Shown: piece after piece, positions 1 through 7,785 of the stretch | Position numbering within the stretch: the stretch's first letter is position 1 | Layout of the letters: every line of letters starts with the position of its first letter | Assembly: GCA_035308365.1 (NCBI GenBank) | Contig: DATGGU010000158.1 | Location: 1-21,219 of the forward strand | DNA length: 21,219 nucleotides | Direction of reading: 5' to 3' | Source: PALSA-505 sp035308365 | GTDB lineage: Bacteria > Actinomycetota > Actinomycetes > Streptosporangiales > Streptosporangiaceae | Notes under the pieces: generated by a model | Databases searched by the model: none | What the model saw: only the letters and a program-made list of their open reading frames with translations | Told to the model about the DNA's origin: nothing | Position numbers and translations under genes: made by a program

Positions 1-288
1 CACTACACCTACCCAGCAAACACCTAACACCTGAAAAGGCGGCCGATAGGATTTGCTACCCCCGCATGCAGGTGAACATGTAACAGAGCGTGACAATTCT
101 TGATGGATGCCATTCCGCAAATAACTACATAACGCCGATTCGGGCGCCGATCTGATCACTGTCGAACCCGCGTGATGCCAGCGCAGAATTGCCTGATCTA
201 GTGCCCCGGCACACGGCCGGCCAACTGGCTGTTGTCGCCTAGATGTCGGGCAAGCTTGCGTGTGTGGCAGTGCTTAAGTTATCAACCG
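1..288. other. Intergenic region downstream of the toxin/immunity cluster
   Basis: No convincing coding region, tRNA or strong terminator is visible. Base composition is visibly lower in GC than the RHS core and similar to the small genes next to it. It lies 3' of the minus-strand immunity cluster, so it may hold the decayed end of the exchangeable cassette, but no recognisable remnant could be read. Confidence 0.4.
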
Positions 289-633
289 CTACAAGCAGCT
301 CAACATATCTTGGAGTAGCTGATCACGATCTGGGTACTTTCTAGAGAATTCCCTCATTGCGCGATCGGGCATTTCTAGAATTTCTATTGTCGCCAGCATT
401 GCGGCGTTCTCTCGGATTCCAGGATGTCGTATCTCACTTTTCAGCCATTCACCAAGTAGTTGCTCGCTATGCCGTAGTGCGGCCACCGAGCGGCGCGCGC
501 CGCTGAGCGCAGATACAAGCAGTGCACGTGTCGGCAGGGGAGCCATTCCTGCCCCCAGAAATGTGATCAATGCTTCGCGGCGATCTACCAATCCAGATCT
601 AGTTTCCCGTTGCGATACGAGCGCAATGTCCAC
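289..633 (-). CDS. Small hypothetical helical protein downstream of the immunity gene
   Basis: An open frame of up to 114 residues that I do not recognise. The ATG at 633 overlaps the upstream immunity gene by 49 nt. A TTG at 591-589, overlapping that gene's TAG stop, would give about 100 residues and is an equally good start by translational coupling. The predicted protein is rich in Leu, Ala, Arg and Glu, without signal peptide or membrane segment, and looks all-helical. Its segment REALITFL resembles REAIISFM of the upstream DUF2019-like protein, so it could be a diverged HEAT-like relative or second immunity gene. Low GC like its neighbour suggests it travelled with the toxin tip. The reading as a gene is moderate; the function is unknown. 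Confidence 0.5.
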   Translation of the reverse strand: MDIALVSQRETRSGLVDRREALITFLGAGMAPLPTRALLVSALSGARRSVAALRHSEQLLGEWLKSEIRHPGIRENAAMLATIEILEMPDRAMREFSRKYPDRDQLLQDMLSCL

Positions 634-935
634 TTCGCATCTGTTGCGTACGGATTGGTTTGCTGCATGATCTCTTCAAGTACAGCCTGAGCCTGCGCTG
701 GCTGCCATTGAAGACTATGAGTTGCCGCCAGCAAACGTACTGGGGTGAGAGGGTCTTCCATGAAGCTAATTATTGCCTCTCTGCCTTCTGGGGTATCACG
801 AAGGATTTTATATACAGAGTGGTGGACCTTGAAGATGCTATTAGCCTCATCTGGATTTTCCCTGGCTTCATCCCACTCCACAGCGAGTGTCCTGTACCGA
901 TCCTTCAGGTTTGCCACAGGCTCAGATGCGATCAT
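585..935 (-). CDS. DUF2019-like (HEAT-like) protein, probable immunity protein for the RHS toxin
   Basis: A 116-residue cytosolic protein without signal peptide. The middle and end follow the pattern of the DUF2019 family: a helical N-terminus, then GREAIISFMEDP, then LTPVRLLAATHSL, then helices and a closing NGKLDLDW segment, consistent with a small alpha-helical HEAT-like fold. DUF2019-type proteins are often small neighbours of larger genes. The ATG overlaps the RHS stop codon as ATGA (935-932), so translation is coupled to the toxin gene, the usual order for toxin then immunity in polymorphic toxin loci. Presumed role: bind and block the RHS C-terminal nuclease-like tip in the producer's cytoplasm. 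Family recognition is by eye. The immunity role is inferred from position, size and coupling. Confidence 0.7.
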   Translation of the reverse strand: MIASEPVANLKDRYRTLAVEWDEARENPDEANSIFKVHHSVYKILRDTPEGREAIISFMEDPLTPVRLLAATHSLQWQPAQAQAVLEEIMQQTNPYATDAKWTLRSYRNGKLDLDW

Positions 936-1387
936 GGCAAAGGTTCACCGTTCTGAAGTAGGCCAAGTATGTCCATGCCGAACTCGTACTGGTCAGAGAA
1001 GCTCTGACCCGTCAGCCAATCGCGTACAGTCATACCACCCGTGAACGGACGGATACTGGAGTAGTAATTGGCCTTAAGCTGATTGATCTCATTTGGAACC
1101 GGGTCCAGATTGAACGGGTTGTGGATATCTTCTGGCGCAAAGTCGCTTCTGCTGATCTGAGATTGTTCGACAACATGATCAAACACGTTCCCCTCGCCAG
1201 GAGATCCTAGATCCGCCTTCGCGGCTCGGAAGGAACTATAGCCTGGCAGTACCCCCGGCACCATTCCTCCAACTGCAGCGCTGACAGCAATACTGTTCTG
1301 CATGAGCAGTTGCGAGCCGTGCGATTGCATCCAGCCCATGATGGATTGCCCGCTCTTCTGATACGCCTGGTAGTCAGCTTGGGTCAT
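932..1387 (-). other. Exchangeable low-GC toxin tip (RHS C-terminal region)
   Basis: This part encodes about the last 150 residues of the RHS protein. By hand count, 1021-1380 is about 54% G+C whereas 1381-1440 is 70% and the RHS core is higher still. The break lies some 120 residues after the DPTGL hallmark, so the high-GC pretoxin belongs to the shell and the tip is a separate module. Candidate active residues are the DHVVEQ and HNPFN motifs. Tip exchange is known for RHS genes; here it is inferred from composition. Confidence 0.6.
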
Positions 1388-4300
1388 GGCGGTTCCGGTG
1401 GGCCCGGCGCGGGTTAGTGCGTTTATCAGGGTGCTGCCGCAGATGCCCGGGTTGGACTCACACGCCATGACCAGGGCACGGAACATGGTCTCGGGCCCGG
1501 CGGCAGCCTCGTGGTCACCGATGAGGGCCTGGTAGGACTGGTTGTAGATCTGCTGGATCTTGAGTGCCTGCGGGGTCACCGGGAAGAACACCGTGCCGAT
1601 CAGGATGGCCTGTGGAACGTCTGTGGCGCCACCGCCGGTGAAGCCGGGGCAGCCGGGCTCCCAGCCGGGGCATGACGGCCCCCCGCCGGTGGAGTCGTTG
1701 TCAGGGGGGTTGGTGTAGGGGCCGCAGTGGACGGGGTAGCCGCCGGAGCAGCCGGGCGGGTGGAGCCCGGTGGGGTCGGATTGGGTGGTTGGGTTGTCGG
1801 TGGCGTAGGTGTAGCCGTTGAGCTGGCCTGGGCTGGTGGGGTCCAGGAGGGGGTCCAGGGAGAGGAACCGGCCGGTGGTGGGGTCGTATTGGCGGGCGCC
1901 GAGGGTGGTCAGGGCGGTGGTGGGATCGGTGGGCTGGCCGAGGTATCCGTTGGTGTCGGGCCAGCTGGCCGGTGGGGTGCCGCGGGGGGCGCCGTAGGGG
2001 GTGTATTGCCGCCAGGTGGGGTTTTGGGTGGTGTTGTCGAGGGTGAGCAGGCCGGTGCCGTGCAGGTCGGCGAATTCGTAGCTGTAGCTGCTGGTGTTGC
2101 CGCTGGTGCGGACGGCTTGGCCGCCGCCGGGCAGGGGGATGAACCGGGTGCCGGTGATCGCGCCGGTTTGGGTGTTCAGGGTGATCTGCTGGGCGCCGCC
2201 GAACAGGTAGAGGGTGGTCTGGCCGGGGTCTTTTTGGACCAGGAGGTTGCCGTCGGCGTCGTAGATGTAGTGGGTGGTGCCGGCGGTGGTGGTGTCGGTG
2301 GCGAGTTTGCCGTCATCGGTCCAGGTGAGGGTCTGGTTGCCGGTGGGCAGGTCGCGGGTGAGGGTGTTGCCGGCCGGGTCGTAGGTGTAGGCGGAGGTGG
2401 TGGTGCCCGATGGGCTGGTGGTGGTGGCGGAGGTGAGGGTGTCGGGCTGGCTGGTGCCGTTGCCGTTGTAGCTGTAGGTGATGATGGTGTCGGGGCCGCC
2501 GGTGGGGTTGTGGTCGGTCTGGCTGGTCTGGTTGCCGAGGGTGTCGTATTTCCAGGTGGTCCAGTAGGCGGAGCCGGGGATGCCGTCGCCGACGGTGCCG
2601 CCGGTGCCGGTGGAGGGGTCGGCGGCGCAGTTGTCGGTGGCGGTCCAGGCTTGGGTGAGCCGGTCGAGGGTGTTGTAGCGGAAGCACTGGGTTTCGGATT
2701 GGCCGCCTTGGCGGGTGTCGGTTTGGGAGGTGAGGTTGCCGGCTGGGTCGTAGCCGTACTGGGTGGTGTCGTAGGTGGTGGTGCCGGCGCCGTTTTGCAC
2801 TGTGGTCTTGGTGAGTGCGCCGGTGTTGAGGTCGTATTTGCTGGTGATGGTGGCGTTGTTGCTGACGGTGCCGATTTCTTGCTGGGAGACCTGCTGGTAG
2901 TCGGTGTAGCTGGTGTTCTGGCTGTAGGCGACCGGGGTGGTCTGGCCCGGGGGGTATTGGACGATGCTGGCCAGGTTGTCGGGCAGGTCTTGGGCGGTCT
3001 TGTAGGAGTGGGTGACGGTCTCGGCGGGCAGGGTCCCGGTGCCGGGGTAGGCGTCGCTGTAGGGCAGCCCGTTGACCGGCGTGTAGGTGCGGGTGAGGGT
3101 GTAGCTGCCGGCCAGGGCATTTTCGGCGGCCGGAAGTGTGACGGTCTCGCCGGTGGATTCGCCCAGGCCGTTGAAGCCCTGCTGCTGGACGACGTACGGG
3201 TTGCCGCTGTGGTAAGAGGTCTCGGTGGTCAGGTGGCCGATCGGGTTGGTCACGCCGGGGATGTTGTTGGAGTTGTCATACACCCAGGTGGCCAGTAGCG
3301 GGGAGGAGGTGGTGGGCCCGTCGTATTCGCCGGTTTTCCGGTTGAGGGCGTCGTAGGTGTAGCTGATGGTGTGCTGGTCGGCGCCGGTGGTGGTCTGCAG
3401 GTTGCCGTTGTTGTCGTAGGTCAGGGTGGTGGTACCGCCGTCGGGGTCGGTGGTGCCGGTGACCTGGCCGAGCAGGTTGTAGGACTTGGTCCACTGCTGT
3501 CCGGTGGCGGCGTCGGTGATGGCTTTCAGCCAGCCGCGGTGGTTGTAGGAGTAGGTGGTGGCCTGGGTGGTGCCGCCGCTGATGGACACGCTGGTGGCGG
3601 TCGATGAGCAAGCGGTGGGCAGGGCCGGGACGTTCGGGGCGGAGGTGTACTGGTCGAGTTCGGTGGTGCGGCCGAGGGCGTCGGTGACGGTGGCGGTGGG
3701 GGTGCCGCCTTGCGGGGGGACGGTGGTGACCCGGTCACCGTAGTAGGCGGTGTAGGTGGCCGACACCACGCTGGAGTCGTCGCAGTCGATGACCAGGACT
3801 GGGCGGCCGAGCCCGTCGAAGGCGGTGACGTGCTGGTCGTGGGCGGCACTGTCCGGGACGGCGATGACGGTGCTGCTGGGGTTGTCGTTCGGGTCGAAGT
3901 AGTTGGTGTTGGTCTTGTACAGCCAGCCGCGGGTGTCGTAGAAGTTGTCGTTGATCAGGATCCCGCCGTTGGGTGCCGGGTATTGGGTCTGGCGGACCCG
4001 CAGCATCGCGTCATACAAGGTGGTGGAGGTGACCTGGATGTTCTCCTCGTCCAGCCATTTCGCCGTGACCACGACCGGCGCGGTCCCGGCCGGGGGGTTG
4101 GGGGGGATGGCGTAGCTGTAGGCCACGTTGGCGAGGGTGGAGCTGGGCTGGCGGTTGTTGTCCCACATGCCGGTAAGCCGGCCCAGGCCGTCATATTGCA
4201 GGCTCGTCTTGATGTTGTTGGCATCGGTCTGGGTGAGCGGGATGCCGCGCAGCGGGTCCAAGGTGGTGGTGGTGGGCTGGCCGAGCGGGTTGGTGACGGT

Positions 4301-7300
4301 GACCTTGGTGGTGACGCCGTTGGTCATGGTGTAGCTGGTATCGGTCTCGTTCCCGTTGCCGTCGTATCTGGTGACCGGGCGGCCGTAGGAGTCATAGATG
4401 GTGCCGGCCGTGCTCTGGTAGGTGAACGCGCCGCTGGCATACCCGGTGGCCTGCTGCACCACGGTCGGGTCACCGGCGGTGGGGACGGTGGTTTGTGGCC
4501 AGGCCGGGTTGGTGGGCTGCGGCACCCCGCCGGAGAGCACCGGCGGGTCGTCGTAGTAGGTGCGGACGTCGGAGATCACATCCGCCGGGCGGGACAGCGT
4601 GACCGGGGCGGTGAGGGCGTTGATCTGGCTGGGAGTGGGAGCGCTGGCGCCATTGGGGTTGGGGCCGCCGCATGGCTGGGCGTCTACCTCGGTCTCGGCG
4701 ACCAGGCCGGTCAGGTTCTTGGCCGGGTTGGTGTTGGGTTTGGCGTAGGTGGTGGTGGTGCAGGCTTGCTGGGTGGGGTCGGACAGGTCGCCGTGCCGGA
4801 AGGTGAACAGCGGCAGCCCGAAGGTTGGGTTGTCGGGGTGGTTGTCGTAGCTGGTGTCGGTTTCGGTCGTGCGCCAGGTGGTGGGGGTGGTGTCGGTGAT
4901 CGCCTGCCGGGTCCAGGTCTCCACCAGCCCGGTGGCGTTGGCGGTCAGCGGGGGCAGGTTTTCGCTGCTGCGGTCGCGGCTGGCCACCGGTGCCGATACC
5001 CAGTAGGAGGAGATCGCCGAATGATCCACCGGTCCGCCGGCCAGGTTGTAGGTGGTTGATTCGAGCACGTCCCCGGCGAGCTGGTTGGTGTCGGGGTGCT
5101 GGCCGCCCTGGGAGTCGGTCAAGGTGATCGAGCGGGTGCCGCCGCCGGGCAGGGTGTCGCCGTCCATGCCCTGGTAGTAGGTGGTTTCGGTCTTGGTCTG
5201 CGGGTCGCCGCTGGTGCCGGTGTAGGTGGTGATGTCCTGGTAGCCGCGCCACTGCCCGTAGGTGCGGTACTGGGTCTGGACCAGCTCGTTGTCGTCGTAA
5301 TGCCAGGCCGCGCTGAAGTGGCTGTACTTGTAGGAGGTGTACAGCTCCTGTGAGACGTTGGTGGGATCGGACTCAGATACCGACTGCACCGCGTATTTGA
5401 CGAACCAGTCCGGGCCCGTCTTGGGAGTGAACTGCTGCCAGTACACCGGGAAGCATGACTGCTTGTTCGCCGAGGGGTTGGGCAGGAAGTTGGAGGTGCA
5501 CTGGTCGGGCTGGGTGTAGGTGATCGCGATGACCGCGCCGGTTTCGGTGGTGATGTTCCCGATCCGGTTGCGGACGAGCTGCACACCGTAGTTCGACCAG
5601 TCCAGCCGGTTGGCCAGCGGCACCGGGGCGAAGGTGACCGGCGGGAGGGTGACCGCGCCGCCGCCCGCGGTGGTGTCAGCGCCGGTGTGGGTGATCGTGG
5701 TGAGGAATAGCGTGGAGGGGCTGTTGATGTCGCCGGTCTTGGGGAAGGCCTGTTGCAGCGCCCAGGAGTCAGCGCTCACGTATTTGCTGCCGTTCCACTG
5801 CTGGGTGGTGATCGAGGCCAGCGCTACGGTGGACCAGAACGTCGGCCCGGCCGCGCACCCGCTGGTCGCGCCCGCTGCGCAGTAGTCCTGGTCGTAGGGC
5901 ACGTCTGGCCAGTTCGCCTCGTTCGAGCCGATCGGGTCACAACTGGCGGCGAAACACCGGTCGCCGGGGGTGAAGGTCACCTGGCCGGGGGCGTTGCCGG
6001 TGTAGGCGTTGCCGTCGGTGAACCCGTAGTCGATGTGGTCCAGGTGGCTGTCGCGGACGTAGGACACCGCGGCGGAGGTGCCGTACTGGGCGTAGGCGTT
6101 AGTGTCCTGGTGGTAGTAGTAGGCCATCGCGTTGGCGTGCACGTCGGTGACGTAGTCCAGGTTCCACCGGTAGGCCATCGTGCAGTAGGAGCCGGTGAAA
6201 TCGGTGCCGTGCAGGTGATAGCACGGGTCGGCGGACTCGGGGCTGAACACCGGCACCGAGTCCACCGAGTTGGTGGCCTGGTCCCCGCTGGCCCAGCCGG
6301 GCAGGTGGTTGAGCCCGAAGGAGTAGGTGGTGCCATCCCGGGTGGTGACCGTCCAGTAGTCAGTGAAGTGAGTGCCGGTGCCATTCCCAGCGCCCACGTG
6401 GTGGGTGATCACCTCGCCCTGATCGTCGGCCGCGGTGCAGGTGCTGTCGGATGCGTAGCTGAACGAACCGTCGCACACCAGGGGTACCGAGGTGCCGTCC
6501 AGAGACAGGGTCAGCACCGGCCCGTTGTAACACTCATCGAAGCTGCCACCCGGGCCACCGTCATCCTGGCAGGGCAGGAACGACTGCTCGATGAACGAAT
6601 CCCCGCCCGACAAGGTCCAGCCGTCCCCGGCCCAGGAGGCCTGCTGCTGGGTGTTGGAGGTCTGCCCGTCCACGGTGCCGGAGTCATAGTCCAGGGACAG
6701 CGACGGCACCAGGCCGGAGGCGGCCGGAGGGACAGGCAGCGGGTAAGAGTAGGTGAACGACCCGCTGGCACCGCCTTCGGCCCAGGTCCCGGACGCGCGC
6801 AGCGATGTTGCCTGGTAGGTGCCGGCCGGGCCTCCGCCATCGGTCAGCATCGGGGTCACCGCCAGCACCACCGGCCCGCTCCCGCCCGGCAGGGTGACCG
6901 ATGCCGACACACTCTGCCTAGCTGGGTCATTGCGCCAGGCCAGCTTCGCCCGGGCGCGGCAGGCCGGGCGCTGTGGGCTGGTCAGCGCGCAGCCCGGCAG
7001 TTCGGCCAGGCCCAGGCTCAGCCCGTACCCGCCCCCTGACACCTGGGAAAACCGGGCATAGCTCAGCCCCAGCCGCACCGGCCCGCCCGCACCCCCGGCC
7101 ACGGCCGCGGTGAAAACCACCCCGCGTACCCCCGCTGCCAGCGCCGCCGCGTGCCCGAGCACACGCACCCGCACCCCGCGCACCCCCCGCCCAGGGGGCG
7201 TGACCGGCTGTGCCCACACCGGCGTGCCCGCCGCCCAGGCAACCCCGCCCGGCGAGGCAGCCCGGGACCCGGCGCGCCCGGCCCTGGTCAGCGGCACCGG

Positions 7301-7564
7301 CGCGCCGGCTAGCCGGATGCTGCCTGAGGCGGCGGCCGGCCACGACACATGAACCGGCCGGTAGGACACCACGCGCGGGCGCCGGGCCAGCCGGGGCCGC
7401 GACCCGGTGACTGCCCGGACCGCAGACACCCGCAGGGCGTGGTGCCCGGCGGCTGCCCGGGCCGGTACCGGAGCCGCCGTCATCGCGGCCAGTAGCCCGC
7501 CCGCCGCCGCCACCGCCAGCAGCCGGCCGCTCAGCGTGCCCGCAACCTTGGTCAGCCCGGCCAT
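932..7564 (-). CDS. Secreted RHS/YD-repeat polymorphic toxin with nuclease-like C-terminal tip
   Basis: A 2210-residue protein. Residues 1-37 are a signal peptide (Arg/Lys-poor start, hydrophobic core, cleavage near ARA-AA). Residues about 268-300 resemble the SpvB/TcB start of RHS shells (SFTYSYPLPVPP, then LSLDYDSG). Many YD repeats (for example YDADGNLLVQKD) follow. The RHS core ends with the classic hallmark at 1893-1934 (GRFLSLDPLLDP, NGYTYATDNP, DPTGL). After it comes a Gly/Cys linker, a pretoxin segment, and a tip of about 150 residues with FDHVVEQSQ (Asp2129, His2130) and IHNPFNLDPVP (Asn2149, Asn2152). The start ATG has GAGGGGGA upstream. RHS shells are known to enclose and release C-terminal toxins. 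The tip as an HNH/Endo VII-type nuclease is my inference. GC falls sharply near 1380 inside the gene, suggesting tip exchange. Confidence 0.9.
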   Translation of the reverse strand: MAGLTKVAGTLSGRLLAVAAAGGLLAAMTAAPVPARAAAGHHALRVSAVRAVTGSRPRLARRPRVVSYRPVHVSWPAAASGSIRLAGAPVPLTRAGRAGSRAASPGGVAWAAGTPVWAQPVTPPGRGVRGVRVRVLGHAAALAAGVRGVVFTAAVAGGAGGPVRLGLSYARFSQVSGGGYGLSLGLAELPGCALTSPQRPACRARAKLAWRNDPARQSVSASVTLPGGSGPVVLAVTPMLTDGGGPAGTYQATSLRASGTWAEGGASGSFTYSYPLPVPPAASGLVPSLSLDYDSGTVDGQTSNTQQQASWAGDGWTLSGGDSFIEQSFLPCQDDGGPGGSFDECYNGPVLTLSLDGTSVPLVCDGSFSYASDSTCTAADDQGEVITHHVGAGNGTGTHFTDYWTVTTRDGTTYSFGLNHLPGWASGDQATNSVDSVPVFSPESADPCYHLHGTDFTGSYCTMAYRWNLDYVTDVHANAMAYYYHQDTNAYAQYGTSAAVSYVRDSHLDHIDYGFTDGNAYTGNAPGQVTFTPGDRCFAASCDPIGSNEANWPDVPYDQDYCAAGATSGCAAGPTFWSTVALASITTQQWNGSKYVSADSWALQQAFPKTGDINSPSTLFLTTITHTGADTTAGGGAVTLPPVTFAPVPLANRLDWSNYGVQLVRNRIGNITTETGAVIAITYTQPDQCTSNFLPNPSANKQSCFPVYWQQFTPKTGPDWFVKYAVQSVSESDPTNVSQELYTSYKYSHFSAAWHYDDNELVQTQYRTYGQWRGYQDITTYTGTSGDPQTKTETTYYQGMDGDTLPGGGTRSITLTDSQGGQHPDTNQLAGDVLESTTYNLAGGPVDHSAISSYWVSAPVASRDRSSENLPPLTANATGLVETWTRQAITDTTPTTWRTTETDTSYDNHPDNPTFGLPLFTFRHGDLSDPTQQACTTTTYAKPNTNPAKNLTGLVAETEVDAQPCGGPNPNGASAPTPSQINALTAPVTLSRPADVISDVRTYYDDPPVLSGGVPQPTNPAWPQTTVPTAGDPTVVQQATGYASGAFTYQSTAGTIYDSYGRPVTRYDGNGNETDTSYTMTNGVTTKVTVTNPLGQPTTTTLDPLRGIPLTQTDANNIKTSLQYDGLGRLTGMWDNNRQPSSTLANVAYSYAIPPNPPAGTAPVVVTAKWLDEENIQVTSTTLYDAMLRVRQTQYPAPNGGILINDNFYDTRGWLYKTNTNYFDPNDNPSSTVIAVPDSAAHDQHVTAFDGLGRPVLVIDCDDSSVVSATYTAYYGDRVTTVPPQGGTPTATVTDALGRTTELDQYTSAPNVPALPTACSSTATSVSISGGTTQATTYSYNHRGWLKAITDAATGQQWTKSYNLLGQVTGTTDPDGGTTTLTYDNNGNLQTTTGADQHTISYTYDALNRKTGEYDGPTTSSPLLATWVYDNSNNIPGVTNPIGHLTTETSYHSGNPYVVQQQGFNGLGESTGETVTLPAAENALAGSYTLTRTYTPVNGLPYSDAYPGTGTLPAETVTHSYKTAQDLPDNLASIVQYPPGQTTPVAYSQNTSYTDYQQVSQQEIGTVSNNATITSKYDLNTGALTKTTVQNGAGTTTYDTTQYGYDPAGNLTSQTDTRQGGQSETQCFRYNTLDRLTQAWTATDNCAADPSTGTGGTVGDGIPGSAYWTTWKYDTLGNQTSQTDHNPTGGPDTIITYSYNGNGTSQPDTLTSATTTSPSGTTTSAYTYDPAGNTLTRDLPTGNQTLTWTDDGKLATDTTTAGTTHYIYDADGNLLVQKDPGQTTLYLFGGAQQITLNTQTGAITGTRFIPLPGGGQAVRTSGNTSSYSYEFADLHGTGLLTLDNTTQNPTWRQYTPYGAPRGTPPASWPDTNGYLGQPTDPTTALTTLGARQYDPTTGRFLSLDPLLDPTSPGQLNGYTYATDNPTTQSDPTGLHPPGCSGGYPVHCGPYTNPPDNDSTGGGPSCPGWEPGCPGFTGGGATDVPQAILIGTVFFPVTPQALKIQQIYNQSYQALIGDHEAAAGPETMFRALVMACESNPGICGSTLINALTRAGPTGTAMTQADYQAYQKSGQSIMGWMQSHGSQLLMQNSIAVSAAVGGMVPGVLPGYSSFRAAKADLGSPGEGNVFDHVVEQSQISRSDFAPEDIHNPFNLDPVPNEINQLKANYYSSIRPFTGGMTVRDWLTGQSFSDQYEFGMDILGLLQNGEPLP

Positions 7565-7785
7565 AACCCGTCCCCCTCACGCGTCGGGCGGCGCGGCTCG
7601 GATCAGCCGGGCTCGCGGCGGAAGCATGGCATATCAAACTGTCAACTATGGCTAATGATCAGGCAAAGAGTTACTAAATCCGGATGACGAGCTCTTTCCG
7701 GCCGACCCTGGCAGCCACGTACGCTAGCGCCGGTCCCATCCGCCTGCGCCGGAGCCCTTCGCCGTCGCCGCTGAAAGGCCCGACC
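7565..7785. promoter_or_regulatory. Divergent promoter region between RHS and LamG/DNRLRE genes
   Basis: A 221-bp gap separates two divergent start codons. The centre (about 7628-7680) is clearly AT-rich against GC-rich flanks. On the minus strand a perfect TTGACA (7645-7640) lies 75 bp upstream of the RHS start, but I see no matching -10 box at 17 bp. On the plus strand AT-rich hexamers near 7652-7677 could serve as -10 sites. Promoter presence is likely; exact boxes are uncertain. Confidence 0.45.

Noticed and set aside
1727..5059. Long plus-strand open frames (523 and 449 codons) opposite the RHS gene
   Set aside because: Their translations are Gly/Val-rich low-complexity strings produced by the GC-rich complement of the RHS repeats. 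The minus-strand RHS frame is continuous and has clear domains.
5753..7039. 428-codon plus-strand frame opposite the RHS N-terminus
   Set aside because: Gly/Val/Arg-rich antisense composition with no recognisable domain. The RHS frame explains the region.
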